Positions 1 through 6,651 of a stretch of DNA of 29,599 nt are shown one piece after another. Within the stretch, counting starts at the first letter, position 1. Every line of letters begins with the position of its first letter. Made by a program: the position numbers and the translations under genes. Source of the stretch: Betaproteobacteria bacterium TMED156 (lineage in GTDB: Bacteria; Pseudomonadota; Gammaproteobacteria; Burkholderiales; Burkholderiaceae_A); NCBI GenBank assembly GCA_002171155.1, contig NHHF01000068.1, positions 1 through 29,599 of the forward strand, in the 5' to 3' direction. The notes below the pieces were generated by a model that did not search any database, was not told the origin of the DNA, and saw nothing but the letters and a program-made list of their open reading frames with translations.

Positions 1-492
1 AATACCCATATAAATATCTTCTGTATTTTCTCTATAAACAATTACGTCTAAATTTTGTGGATTTTTGTGAGGACTAGGAGTCCCTGAATAGTATTTACAA
101 GGTCTAACACAGCTATATAAGTCAAAAATTTGTCTTAAAGCAACATTTAAAGATCTAATTCCCCCTCCAACTGGAGTAGTTAAAGGCCCTTTGATTGAAA
201 CAACATATTCTTTTATTAAATCCAGAGTCTCCTCAGGAAGCCACACATCTGGTCCATAGACTCTAGTAGCTTTTTCTCCACAAAAAATTTCCATCCATGA
301 TATTTTTCTTTTTCCTGCATATGCTTTGCTTACTGCTGCATCAACAACATTAATCATTACAGGACTAATGTCAATGCCAATACCATCTCCCTGAATGTAT
401 GGAATTATTGGATTTTCAGGAACAACTAATGCGTTATTATCATCAAATGAAATTTTCTCGCCACTTGTAGGTATAGATACTTTACTTGACAA
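1..492 (-). CDS. icd: NADP-dependent isocitrate dehydrogenase, 5' part (runs off the left edge)
   Basis: Isocitrate dehydrogenase oxidatively decarboxylates isocitrate to 2-oxoglutarate in the TCA cycle, in the cytoplasm. About 164 N-terminal residues are visible. They carry the family hallmarks [38 protein letters not shown], the substrate-binding stretch [20 protein letters not shown] with its phosphorylatable Ser, and [10 protein letters not shown]. These match the prokaryotic NADP-type enzyme closely. The start is taken as TTG at 490-492 because an AAGGAG ribosome-binding site lies 8 nt upstream, and the product then begins with [13 protein letters not shown], like E. coli Icd after its Met. 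An ATG at 495-497 is in another frame. The gene is divergent from the DUF192 gene. The C-terminal part lies outside the window. Confidence 0.96.
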   Translation of the reverse strand, partial: MSSKVSIPTSGEKISFDDNNALVVPENPIIPYIQGDGIGIDISPVMINVVDAAVSKAYAGKRKISWMEIFCGEKATRVYGPDVWLPEETLDLIKEYVVSIKGPLTTPVGGGIRSLNVALRQIFDLYSCVRPCKYYSGTPSPHKNPQNLDVIVYRENTEDIYMGI

Positions 493-554
493 AACATATA
501 CTCCTTTTAGTTAAGGAAAAAAAACGAGATTGTTTACTAATTAAACTACAAAAT

Positions 555-1010
555 ATGAAAGCGAATGTTTATTTTTTAATAATTTTTCTTGTTTTTTTTA
601 ATACGAAATCTCTTTCAATTGATGCAACTCAAGCACTGAAGGCAAATTTTGTGTTTCTTAAAATAAATAATCATAAAATTGTCGCTGAAATTGCAGACAA
701 TGAAGTTCAAAGAATTAAAGGTTTGATGTTCAGAAAATCCTTACCGAAGGATCAAGGTATGTTTTTCAAATACAAAACTTCGAAAATACGTTGTATGTGG
801 ATGAAAAACACCTCAATTCCTCTTTCGGTTGCATTTATCAATTCTGAATACACTATTGTTAATATAAAAAAAATGATTCCTTTTGATGAAACCCCTCATT
901 GTTCAATATCTCCATCAATGTATGCACTTGAAATGAAATCTGGTTGGTTTCGAGACAGAAAAATTAAAAAGGGTCAAAAAGTCACAGAGTATCTTTCAAA
1001 ATCATATTAA
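555..1010 (+). CDS. DUF192 (UPF0127) family secreted protein
   Basis: This is a 151-residue protein of the DUF192 family, whose biochemical role is not established. The start at 555 gives a classic signal peptide: Met-Lys, then a hydrophobic run YFLIIFLVFF, followed by a polar region. The mature protein is therefore expected in the periplasm or attached outside the inner membrane. The DUF192 core is clear: QRIKGLMFRKSLPKDQGMFF, then CMWMKNTSIPLSVAFI, and later ALEMKSGWF. An in-frame ATG at 486 would add 23 residues ahead of the signal peptide and overlap icd, so it is rejected. No strong Shine-Dalgarno precedes 555. DUF192 genes next to icd are familiar in betaproteobacteria (recalled). Confidence 0.85.
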   Translation: MKANVYFLIIFLVFFNTKSLSIDATQALKANFVFLKINNHKIVAEIADNEVQRIKGLMFRKSLPKDQGMFFKYKTSKIRCMWMKNTSIPLSVAFINSEYTIVNIKKMIPFDETPHCSISPSMYALEMKSGWFRDRKIKKGQKVTEYLSKSY

Positions 1011-1020
1011 TTTTAAAGCT

Positions 1021-1605
1021 TTACCCTAACCCAACATTTTGTTGAGCTACCATCAAATATAACATTGGAAAAGACAGTAAAGTGTTTATGCGAGATGTCA
1101 GCATTGCTAGTTTCGCAGCTTTCACTTTTTGATCTTGGTCCACTTGAATCATACCCAATGCTTTTTTCTGATTAGGCCAAATAATAAACCACACGTTGAT
1201 AGCCATTATAATTGCTAGCCACATACCAATGCCAATGGCAACGAATCCGTCTGAAATCATTAATGCTTGATGCCCATAGCCGTTGATCCAGGCAACAATC
1301 AAACCGGTTACGACAGTTGCTAAAGCAGAGTAACGAAACCAAAACAGAGCTTCTGGGGCGATTACTTTTGAGATAGCTGGTTTTTGTTCATCTGGAATCT
1401 TCGGCATTGACGGAATCTGAACAAAATTAAAGTACCACAAAAGTCCAATCCACATTACCCCGGCAATTACGTGCAACCAACGAAAGAAGAAAGCTATCCA
1501 GGCTGGTTCGGATATATCAACATCACCAAAAATAAAAGCTATTAAAATAAGTAGAATTAGGCCGGCAGCAATTGTGCGCGTCAAAGAGGTTAAGATAAAT
1601 GCCAT
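1021..1605 (-). CDS. PuuD-type (urate oxidase N-terminal domain) membrane protein
   Basis: This 194-residue integral membrane protein resembles the membrane domain of PuuD, the cytochrome c-coupled urate hydroxylase. Visible family features are RWLHVIAGVMWIGLLWYFNF (about residues 42-61, with His45), VWFIIWPNQKK (138-148) and SRINTLLSFPMLYLM (171-185). Four or five hydrophobic segments are evident. The cytochrome c domain of full PuuD, with its CxxCH motif, is absent, so urate oxidation should not be assumed. A heme-binding membrane protein of unknown role is the safer reading. The start is strongly supported by GGGGAG 7 nt before the ATG. Two 60-nt lines counted by eye (1201-1320) are about 42% and 48% GC, far above a line of xseA (about 18%). 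It is convergent with the DUF192 gene. Confidence 0.75.
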   Translation of the reverse strand: MAFILTSLTRTIAAGLILLILIAFIFGDVDISEPAWIAFFFRWLHVIAGVMWIGLLWYFNFVQIPSMPKIPDEQKPAISKVIAPEALFWFRYSALATVVTGLIVAWINGYGHQALMISDGFVAIGIGMWLAIIMAINVWFIIWPNQKKALGMIQVDQDQKVKAAKLAMLTSRINTLLSFPMLYLMVAQQNVGLG

Positions 1606-1700
1606 TAAATGCTCCCCAAGAAATCAAACTAATTAAAGATTCCGAAAATTAAAAAATAATTCTGATTCTATACTCTTTTGCAAAACAAAATAACAAAACC
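1603..1700 (-). promoter_or_regulatory. Candidate promoter and strong RBS of the PuuD-type gene
   Basis: Reading the minus strand, TTGTTA is followed 18 nt later by TATAGAAT, a plausible sigma-70 -35/-10 pair. GGGGAG lies a few bases ahead of the ATG at 1603-1605. This suggests that the gene is transcribed on its own and not only by read-through from xseA. The RBS is clear; the promoter is a weak by-eye match. Confidence 0.35.
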
Positions 1701-1708
1701 CGGGTTTT
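1695..1708. terminator. Perfect 14-bp palindrome between xseA and the PuuD-type gene
   Basis: AAAACCCGGGTTTT is a perfect palindrome in an otherwise very AT-rich gap. It can fold only as a 5-bp stem with a CCGG loop, and on the minus strand it is followed by a T-rich stretch. It could be a weak terminator for xseA or a protein-binding site. The stem is too short for a confident terminator call. Confidence 0.25.
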
Positions 1709-1734
1709 TTACAATTTTTAAAATATTATTTTTC

Positions 1735-2949
1735 CTATTTATTAAGTTTTTTTATATTCTTAACCAAAACTGAAGCATTTCCATCAAATAACTTTACATC
1801 TAATTGATCACTCTCCACTATTTGATTAATTGAAGTTATTACTTCACTGTAATTTTTTTTATACAACACACAGTATCCTCTTTTTAAAATTGCTAATGGA
1901 TTAAGTGCAGATAATCTTCTTTCTGTTTGATCAATTCGATATTTAAGAGTATTAAATAAATTTTTTTTAATCTCTATTAGTCTCAAATAAGCATGTTTAA
2001 AATTATTGTCTTTTAATATCAACTCATCTCTTGGGCTTTTAATTTTTATTGAGAGTAAATCAAATTTTTGTTCTTGAACCCTGATAAAATCAATGAAAGT
2101 TTTTCTAAGTCTGGTTCTATTTTCATTAAATTTATGAATTAGTTTTTGCTCTTGAACACCAATTATCTCTACAGCAGCTGTGGGTGTTGCAGCTCTGTAA
2201 TCAGCCACCAAATCACTCAGAGTAGTGTCAGTCTCATGTCCTATGCCAGTAATTATTGGTTTGCTAACCTTTGCCAAGTTTCTAATTAAATTTTCGTTGT
2301 TAAATGCCCACAAATCCTCAAGGCTACCTCCACCCCTTATCAGGAGTAAAACGTCTAAATCATCATCTGATTCCGCAAGATTAATTGCTTTGATCAATTC
2401 TTCAGGTGCTTTATCTCCTTGAACCAAGCTTGCAAAAATCTTAACTCTTATTCTAGGTATGATATTGTTTATGGTAATAATTGCATCTCGTAAAGCAGCA
2501 GCATCTAAAGAAGTAATGATCCCTATACTTTCTATAAAACTTGGGATTTCTTTTTTGTTTTCTGGCTCAAATAAACCTTCGGATTTTAACTTTTTACTTA
2601 ACAACAAAAATCTTTCAAAAAGTTTTCCACTTCCTGACTTGGCGATCTTCAAAACTTTTAATTGAAAATCTCCTCTTGCTTTATAAATAGAGGGTGAGGC
2701 TTCAACTACTACTTGATTCCCATCTTCAGGATTAAAAGACAATAGTTCTGGATCAACATTAAAAAAAACACACCTCACGCATGAGTGCTCGTCTTTAAGT
2801 GTAAAATACATGTGCTTTGCTTTTGATACCAAGATCTGAGAAATCTCTCCTTCCACTTTAATAAGTGGATAGTTAATTGATAAACAGTGACTTATCAAAT
2901 AGTTGAGTCTTGATACTGAGATAACTTTTAATTCACCTTTATTAGGCAT
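1735..2949 (-). CDS. xseA: Exonuclease VII large subunit
   Basis: XseA is the catalytic subunit of exonuclease VII, which degrades single-stranded DNA from both ends with the XseB small subunit (encoded here at 13390-13686). The 404-residue protein has an N-terminal OB-fold region (about 1-100, including LIKVEGEISQ and MYFTLKD). The conserved catalytic core contains RGGGSLEDLWAFN (205-217), GIGHETDTTLSDLVAD (235-250) and RAATPTAA (252-259). A coiled-coil C-terminal region follows, ending with the typical LAILKRGYCVLY segment. It is somewhat shorter than the E. coli protein, as expected for a compact genome. It is divergent from lpxK across an AT-rich gap. The Shine-Dalgarno is weak; the start is chosen from the N-terminal similarity. 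Confidence 0.96.
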   Translation of the reverse strand: MPNKGELKVISVSRLNYLISHCLSINYPLIKVEGEISQILVSKAKHMYFTLKDEHSCVRCVFFNVDPELLSFNPEDGNQVVVEASPSIYKARGDFQLKVLKIAKSGSGKLFERFLLLSKKLKSEGLFEPENKKEIPSFIESIGIITSLDAAALRDAIITINNIIPRIRVKIFASLVQGDKAPEELIKAINLAESDDDLDVLLLIRGGGSLEDLWAFNNENLIRNLAKVSKPIITGIGHETDTTLSDLVADYRAATPTAAVEIIGVQEQKLIHKFNENRTRLRKTFIDFIRVQEQKFDLLSIKIKSPRDELILKDNNFKHAYLRLIEIKKNLFNTLKYRIDQTERRLSALNPLAILKRGYCVLYKKNYSEVITSINQIVESDQLDVKLFDGNASVLVKNIKKLNK

Positions 2950-3241
2950 TTTATTAATTGGCTCCCAAAAAAATTTTCCACAAAATCAATGCCATTCGAA
3001 CGTAGAAAAAAATTTCTATGAAAAATCAAAGATATACAAATACAACTAGAATAAAAAATAAGGTTTTAAAGGTAAAAATATAAGTTATTGATATTGTTTG
3101 ACTTTTTCATTTTATTTATTTGAAATTAATACAGACAATAACATAGTGCTTTAAACTACTTAATACAATTAAAATATAAAAAAAAATATGTGCAATTCTT
3201 ACTTCTATTTCCACAAAGTTATCCACAATCAATCAAGTTAA
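2950..3241. other. 292-bp AT-rich intergenic gap with three DnaA-box-like sites
   Basis: This is the longest gene-free stretch in the window, lying between the divergent xseA and lpxK. It holds a perfect DnaA box, TTATCCACA (3219-3227), a second site matching TTWTNCACA, TTTTCCACA (2974-2982), and a one-mismatch site, ATTTCCACA (3207-3215), all on the plus strand. The rest is A/T-rich without an ORF that resembles a protein or a tRNA-like fold. It may hold the divergent promoters of xseA and lpxK. In other betaproteobacteria exbB-exbD usually precede lpxK (recalled); no trace is seen here. Confidence 0.4.
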
Positions 3242-4458
3242 ATGATTAGAATAAATTTAACCTTAAAAAAAGGTTTAATTGAAAAGCTTTTTTCTCATTG
3301 GTACCCGGGGTTTAAAACTTTAAACTCTTATGATGAAAAAAAAATATCCTACAACAATAAACAAAATAACAAAATAATTTTTTGTTTAATTAATGTGATT
3401 TGGTTTTTTTTTAAACCAACAGCTAAACTTCTTTCTTATGGATTTTTTTTGTTTTTATTTATTAAAAAAAAAAGAATAATTTTAAAAATTCTTCAATTTT
3501 AATAAAAAAAACTAGTCGTCCAAAAATTTTTGCTATAGGAAATGTATTAGTAGGTGGTGCTGGCAAAACACCCACTACAATTTGTCTAATTAACAGTCTT
3601 AAATCAATTGATGTTAAAGTCGCGGTAATTACCAGGGGATACAAAAGTTTTATAGAGAAATATAAAAAAAAACCTGCTATTGTCGATCTAGAAAATGCCT
3701 TAAATTTTTCATATAAAGAATATGGAGATGAGCCTTGCTTAATCGCTGAAACTGGAGTGCCAGTTTGTGTAGGAAATCGTGCTGAGTCTTATTCAAAAAT
3801 AACATCACAATTTCCTGAAATCGATGTCATCTTGCTCGATGATGGTTTACAACAACAAAGTTTATTTCCAGATAAGAAAATTTTAGTAATTGATGAAAGA
3901 CTATTTGGAAATGGATTTTTACTACCTTATGGTCCGCTGAGAGAAACTCTCCCACTAGACTATGATGTTGATGCTACTGTATTTAACAACATCAATGAAA
4001 AGATAAATGTTAATGATTGTTTTAAAAGACTTGGACTTAAAAAAAATATACCTTTCGGATACCTAGAAAAAAAATCTTTAATGTGGAAAAACATCATCAA
4101 CAGTGAGATAGGTAGTGAGGAGTTAAAACAAAAAATTTCTCTTAATTACATAACAACTAAAATTAAACCTCTCGCAGTAGCTGGAATTGCTGTCCCAAAT
4201 AGGTTCTTCATGTTGTTAAAAAAATTGGAAATTGACTTTGAGCCATTATGGTTAGAAAATCACGACACGAATTTTATTGATAACTTGTCTTATTATTTGA
4301 ACTCTTCCGAAAGAATTGTTCTGATGACCGAAAAAGATGGTGTAAAACTTGTTTATTCCAAAAATGCTAATTCTCTTAATAAAGAACAATTTTGGATAGT
4401 AAAACTCAATCTTCAGCTTGGATCTAATTTTGTAAGCAGTATTAATAATTGGATTTAG
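3242..4458 (+). CDS. lpxK: Tetraacyldisaccharide 4'-kinase, interrupted by a -1 frameshift at an A10 tract
   Basis: LpxK phosphorylates the 4' position of the lipid A disaccharide at the inner membrane. The N-terminal part, with a hydrophobic anchor (about residues 45-75), is read from 3242 and would end at 3502. The rest is in another frame, open from 3466 to 4458. It starts with KIFAIGNVLVGGAGKTPTT (Walker A) and continues with ITRGYKS, GDEPCLIAE, VILLDDGLQQ, FGNGFLLPYGPLRE, AVAGIAVPNRFF and LMTEKDGVKL. The second frame has no ATG, GTG or TTG before 3757, which would lose the P-loop, so it cannot yield an active enzyme alone. One extra A, or a -1 slip in the A10 run at 3464-3473 (A_AAA_AAA in frame), joins both parts. 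This is programmed slippage, a true mutation or a sequence error. Downstream genes trm112, kdsB and adk are intact. Confidence 0.85.
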
Positions 4459-4475
4459 TAAGTAGAATTACCCAA

Positions 4476-4688
4476 ATGGATAAGAAATTAATAAATATAC
4501 TCATTTGCCCAAAAACACTTAAGCCTTTGAAACTGCACCCTAGCAAGAACTTTTTGGTTTGTTTTGATGAAGGGATTGCATACCCAATAATCAATGGGGT
4601 GCCTCACTTGCTTGAAACTGCTGCTGTTCCAATATCATCTCTTGCAGAAACTGAGGTTTCACTTAATTCTGAACAAAAGCAAAATTGA
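4476..4688 (+). CDS. Trm112/UPF0434 (YcaR-like) small protein
   Basis: This is a 70-residue member of the Trm112-like family, small zinc-ribbon-like proteins. It is recognised by LINILICPKTLKPLKL near the N-terminus and GIAYPIINGVPHLLE in the second half. It sits between lpxK and kdsB, as in many proteobacteria. The start at 4476 (MDKKLINIL) matches the family; an earlier in-frame ATG at 4449 overlaps the lpxK end and is less likely. The second Cys of the usual CPxC pair is Thr, and only two cysteines remain, so zinc binding as in YcaR is doubtful. The C-terminal tail is slightly longer than in E. coli YcaR. Function is unproven. Confidence 0.85.
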   Translation: MDKKLINILICPKTLKPLKLHPSKNFLVCFDEGIAYPIINGVPHLLETAAVPISSLAETEVSLNSEQKQN

Positions 4689-4696
4689 GTGGAATA

Positions 4697-5476
4697 ATGA
4701 ATTTTTGGGTTTTGATACCTGCCAGAGTGAATTCTACCAGGCTGCCGAATAAACCTTTGTTAGATCTTGCTGGTAAGCCAATGATAGCTCATGTCATTCA
4801 GGCTGCAAAATTAAGTGGTGCGCAAAGAATTGTTGTTGCAACTGATGATGATAGAGTTATAAAAATTACTGAAAGATTTGATGCTGAAGGCATAATGACT
4901 GATGTTAACCATCCGAGTGGATCTGATCGGATTTTAGAGGCCTTAAAAGTAATGAAAGCCGATGACGATCAAATAGTTGTGAACCTTCAAGGAGATGAGC
5001 CTCTGATTCCTCACAAATTGATCAGGAAAGTTGCTGAATTGAAATATAAAACACCTGAATCTTCAGTTGCAACTGTTGCAACTCCAATCAAAGATATTAC
5101 AGAAATTCCAAATAGCAACTGTGTGAAAGTAATACTTAATATGAAAAATGAGGCAATTTATTTTTCAAGGTCTGTCATTCCTTACAACAGAAATGAAGGT
5201 AATAAAAATGGAATTTTACACTCAGATAAAAAAGTTCAAGGCTCTTCTTTTGTTTATTTGAGGCATTTAGGAATTTACAGCTTCACGATCGGCGATTTGA
5301 AAAAATTTGTATCATGGGGGCCTTGCTTATTAGAACTTAACGAAAAGCTTGAACAGTTAAGATGGTTGTGGAATAAAAAATCTATCAAAGTTATTATTGA
5401 ATATGACGAACCTGCTCCAGGTGTTGATACTGAGCAAGATTTAAAAAAAATTAGACTTTTATTAAAAAATAAATAA
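4697..5476 (+). CDS. kdsB: 3-deoxy-manno-octulosonate cytidylyltransferase (CMP-KDO synthetase)
   Basis: KdsB activates KDO with CTP to CMP-KDO for attachment to lipid A in the LPS inner core. The 259-residue protein shows the nucleotide-binding N-terminus LIPARVNSTRLPNKPL, then TDDDRV, HPSGSDRILEA, VVNLQGDEPLIP and IYFSRSVIPYNR. HLGIYSF, LELNEKLEQLRWL and the C-terminal PAPGVDTEQDL segment complete the match. The ATG at 4697 is chosen over a TTG at 4685 because it starts directly at the family N-terminus and has GAGTGGA just upstream. The gene follows the Trm112-like ORF by a few bases and belongs to the lpxK-trm112-kdsB-adk run. With lpxK it indicates that the organism makes, or recently made, lipopolysaccharide. 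Confidence 0.96.
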   Translation: MNFWVLIPARVNSTRLPNKPLLDLAGKPMIAHVIQAAKLSGAQRIVVATDDDRVIKITERFDAEGIMTDVNHPSGSDRILEALKVMKADDDQIVVNLQGDEPLIPHKLIRKVAELKYKTPESSVATVATPIKDITEIPNSNCVKVILNMKNEAIYFSRSVIPYNRNEGNKNGILHSDKKVQGSSFVYLRHLGIYSFTIGDLKKFVSWGPCLLELNEKLEQLRWLWNKKSIKVIIEYDEPAPGVDTEQDLKKIRLLLKNK

Positions 5477-5489
5477 ATAGGACTTAATT

Positions 5490-6143
5490 ATGCGTTTAAT
5501 TCTTCTTGGAGCACCAGGTGCCGGTAAAGGCACACAAGCAGAGGCTATTTGCCACAACTTTGGAATCCCCCAAATTTCCACTGGAGATATGCTTAGAACA
5601 GAAATTAACAGTGGATCTAATTTGGGAGCAACCGCCAAAAAGATTATGGATCAAGGTAAACTTGTCGGCGACGACATTATCGTGCAACTGGTTTTGAATA
5701 GAATTGATAAATCAGATTGTTTGAATGGTTACCTCTTCGATGGCTTTCCTAGAACAATACCTCAAGCTGAAGCCCTAAAAGATGCTAAAGTTAAACTTAA
5801 TGCCGTAGTTGAAATTCATGTTAAAGATGAGATGATAATAGAACGAATAGTTGGAAGACGAGTTCATCCTGCAAGTGGTCGTGTTTACCATATTAAACAT
5901 AATCCTCCTTCAAAGCCCAATCTTGACGACTTCACAGGCGAGAAATTGGTTCAAAGAGAAGATGACAATGAGGATACTATAAAAAAAAGGTTGATCGTTT
6001 ACCACCAACAAACCAAACCCTTAATATCTTTTTATAAAAGTTGGCAAAAAGAACAGAGTGCAGATGCGCCAAATTTTATTACCGTTTCTGGCTCCGGATC
6101 AATTGAAGAAATTAAGAAAAAAATATTTATTTCCCTTAATTAA
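5490..6143 (+). CDS. adk: Adenylate kinase
   Basis: Adenylate kinase interconverts ATP + AMP and 2 ADP in the cytoplasm. The 217-residue protein has the P-loop GAPGAGKGTQ (about 7-16), the AMP-binding QISTGDMLR, LFDGFPRTIPQAE, and a long LID region beginning GRRVHPASGRVYH that ends in LVQREDDNEDTIKKRL. The LID has no cysteine cluster, so it is the non-zinc type usual in Gram-negatives. A short AGGA precedes the ATG. It is the last gene of the lpxK-trm112-kdsB-adk run, and its stop codon overlaps the end of the convergent DUF3579 gene by 4 bp. Confidence 0.98.
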   Translation: MRLILLGAPGAGKGTQAEAICHNFGIPQISTGDMLRTEINSGSNLGATAKKIMDQGKLVGDDIIVQLVLNRIDKSDCLNGYLFDGFPRTIPQAEALKDAKVKLNAVVEIHVKDEMIIERIVGRRVHPASGRVYHIKHNPPSKPNLDDFTGEKLVQREDDNEDTIKKRLIVYHQQTKPLISFYKSWQKEQSADAPNFITVSGSGSIEEIKKKIFISLN

Positions 6144-6529
6144 ATAGTCTCCAATTTTTTTAATTTTTCCTCAGCAGAAGATTTTCGTTGCTTTTTAATT
6201 ATTTTTTTTTGGATCTCTTGGTTTTGATCATTTGAAAGTTTCTCTTCAAAAGCAAGTTTGTTATCATCTACAAATGAAATTACAAACTTCCAAGCTAAGG
6301 GTTCAATCTTTTCAATGTCTTTATTGACTAACACTACCTTTTCCCCTTTGTAATTTTGAGGTTGTGCATATGGCGAGTAGCCTATTTGACGATTATTATT
6401 TTTTTTTAAATTTTTAGGCTGGTATTGTGATAAAACTCCACAAAATCTTTCTGCCCAGTCGCTGGGCCTGAATTTGTTACCTTGCAGAGTCTTACCAAAT
6501 ATATAAAATTGATATGGGTATTTTTCCAA
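6140..6529 (-). CDS. DUF3579 family protein (betaproteobacterial, unknown function)
   Basis: This 129-residue protein is recognised as DUF3579 from the run FRPSDWAERFCGVLSQY (about 21-37) followed by IGYSPYAQPQNYKGEKVVLV and IEKIEPLAWKFVISFVDDNKL. In Burkholderiales this family is typically encoded among the arginine genes argF/argG; here it lies divergent from argD. The C-terminal 30 residues are highly charged (Lys/Glu-rich). Its function is unknown. The start is TTG at 6527-6529; no ATG exists upstream before an in-frame stop, and no clear Shine-Dalgarno is visible, so the start is uncertain. The family assignment comes from memory of the motif. Confidence 0.8.
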   Translation of the reverse strand: MEKYPYQFYIFGKTLQGNKFRPSDWAERFCGVLSQYQPKNLKKNNNRQIGYSPYAQPQNYKGEKVVLVNKDIEKIEPLAWKFVISFVDDNKLAFEEKLSNDQNQEIQKKIIKKQRKSSAEEKLKKLETI

Positions 6530-6651
6530 TTGATTGAATATTAAGTTATGAATTTATAAGTATATTTTAAACCAGCAAACATGGAAATAAATTAAATTTT
6601 TTTTAATTTGTATTTTTTTTTATTGAGTCAAGAACTAAGTTAAATTTATAT

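Noticed and set aside
486..554. Upstream extension of the DUF192 gene to the ATG at 486
   Set aside because: It would put 23 charged residues ahead of a clear signal peptide and overlap the icd start.
2225..2665. Plus-strand ORFs inside xseA
   Set aside because: They are antisense shadows of the conserved exonuclease core with no family resemblance.
3310..3325. Inverted repeat GTTTAAA-AC-TTTAAAC
   Set aside because: It lies within the lpxK N-terminal coding region, the loop is 2 nt, and A/T repeats like this are common by chance here.
4685..4696. TTG start for kdsB at 4685
   Set aside because: It overlaps the Trm112 stop codon and adds non-family residues; the ATG at 4697 begins at the conserved N-terminus.
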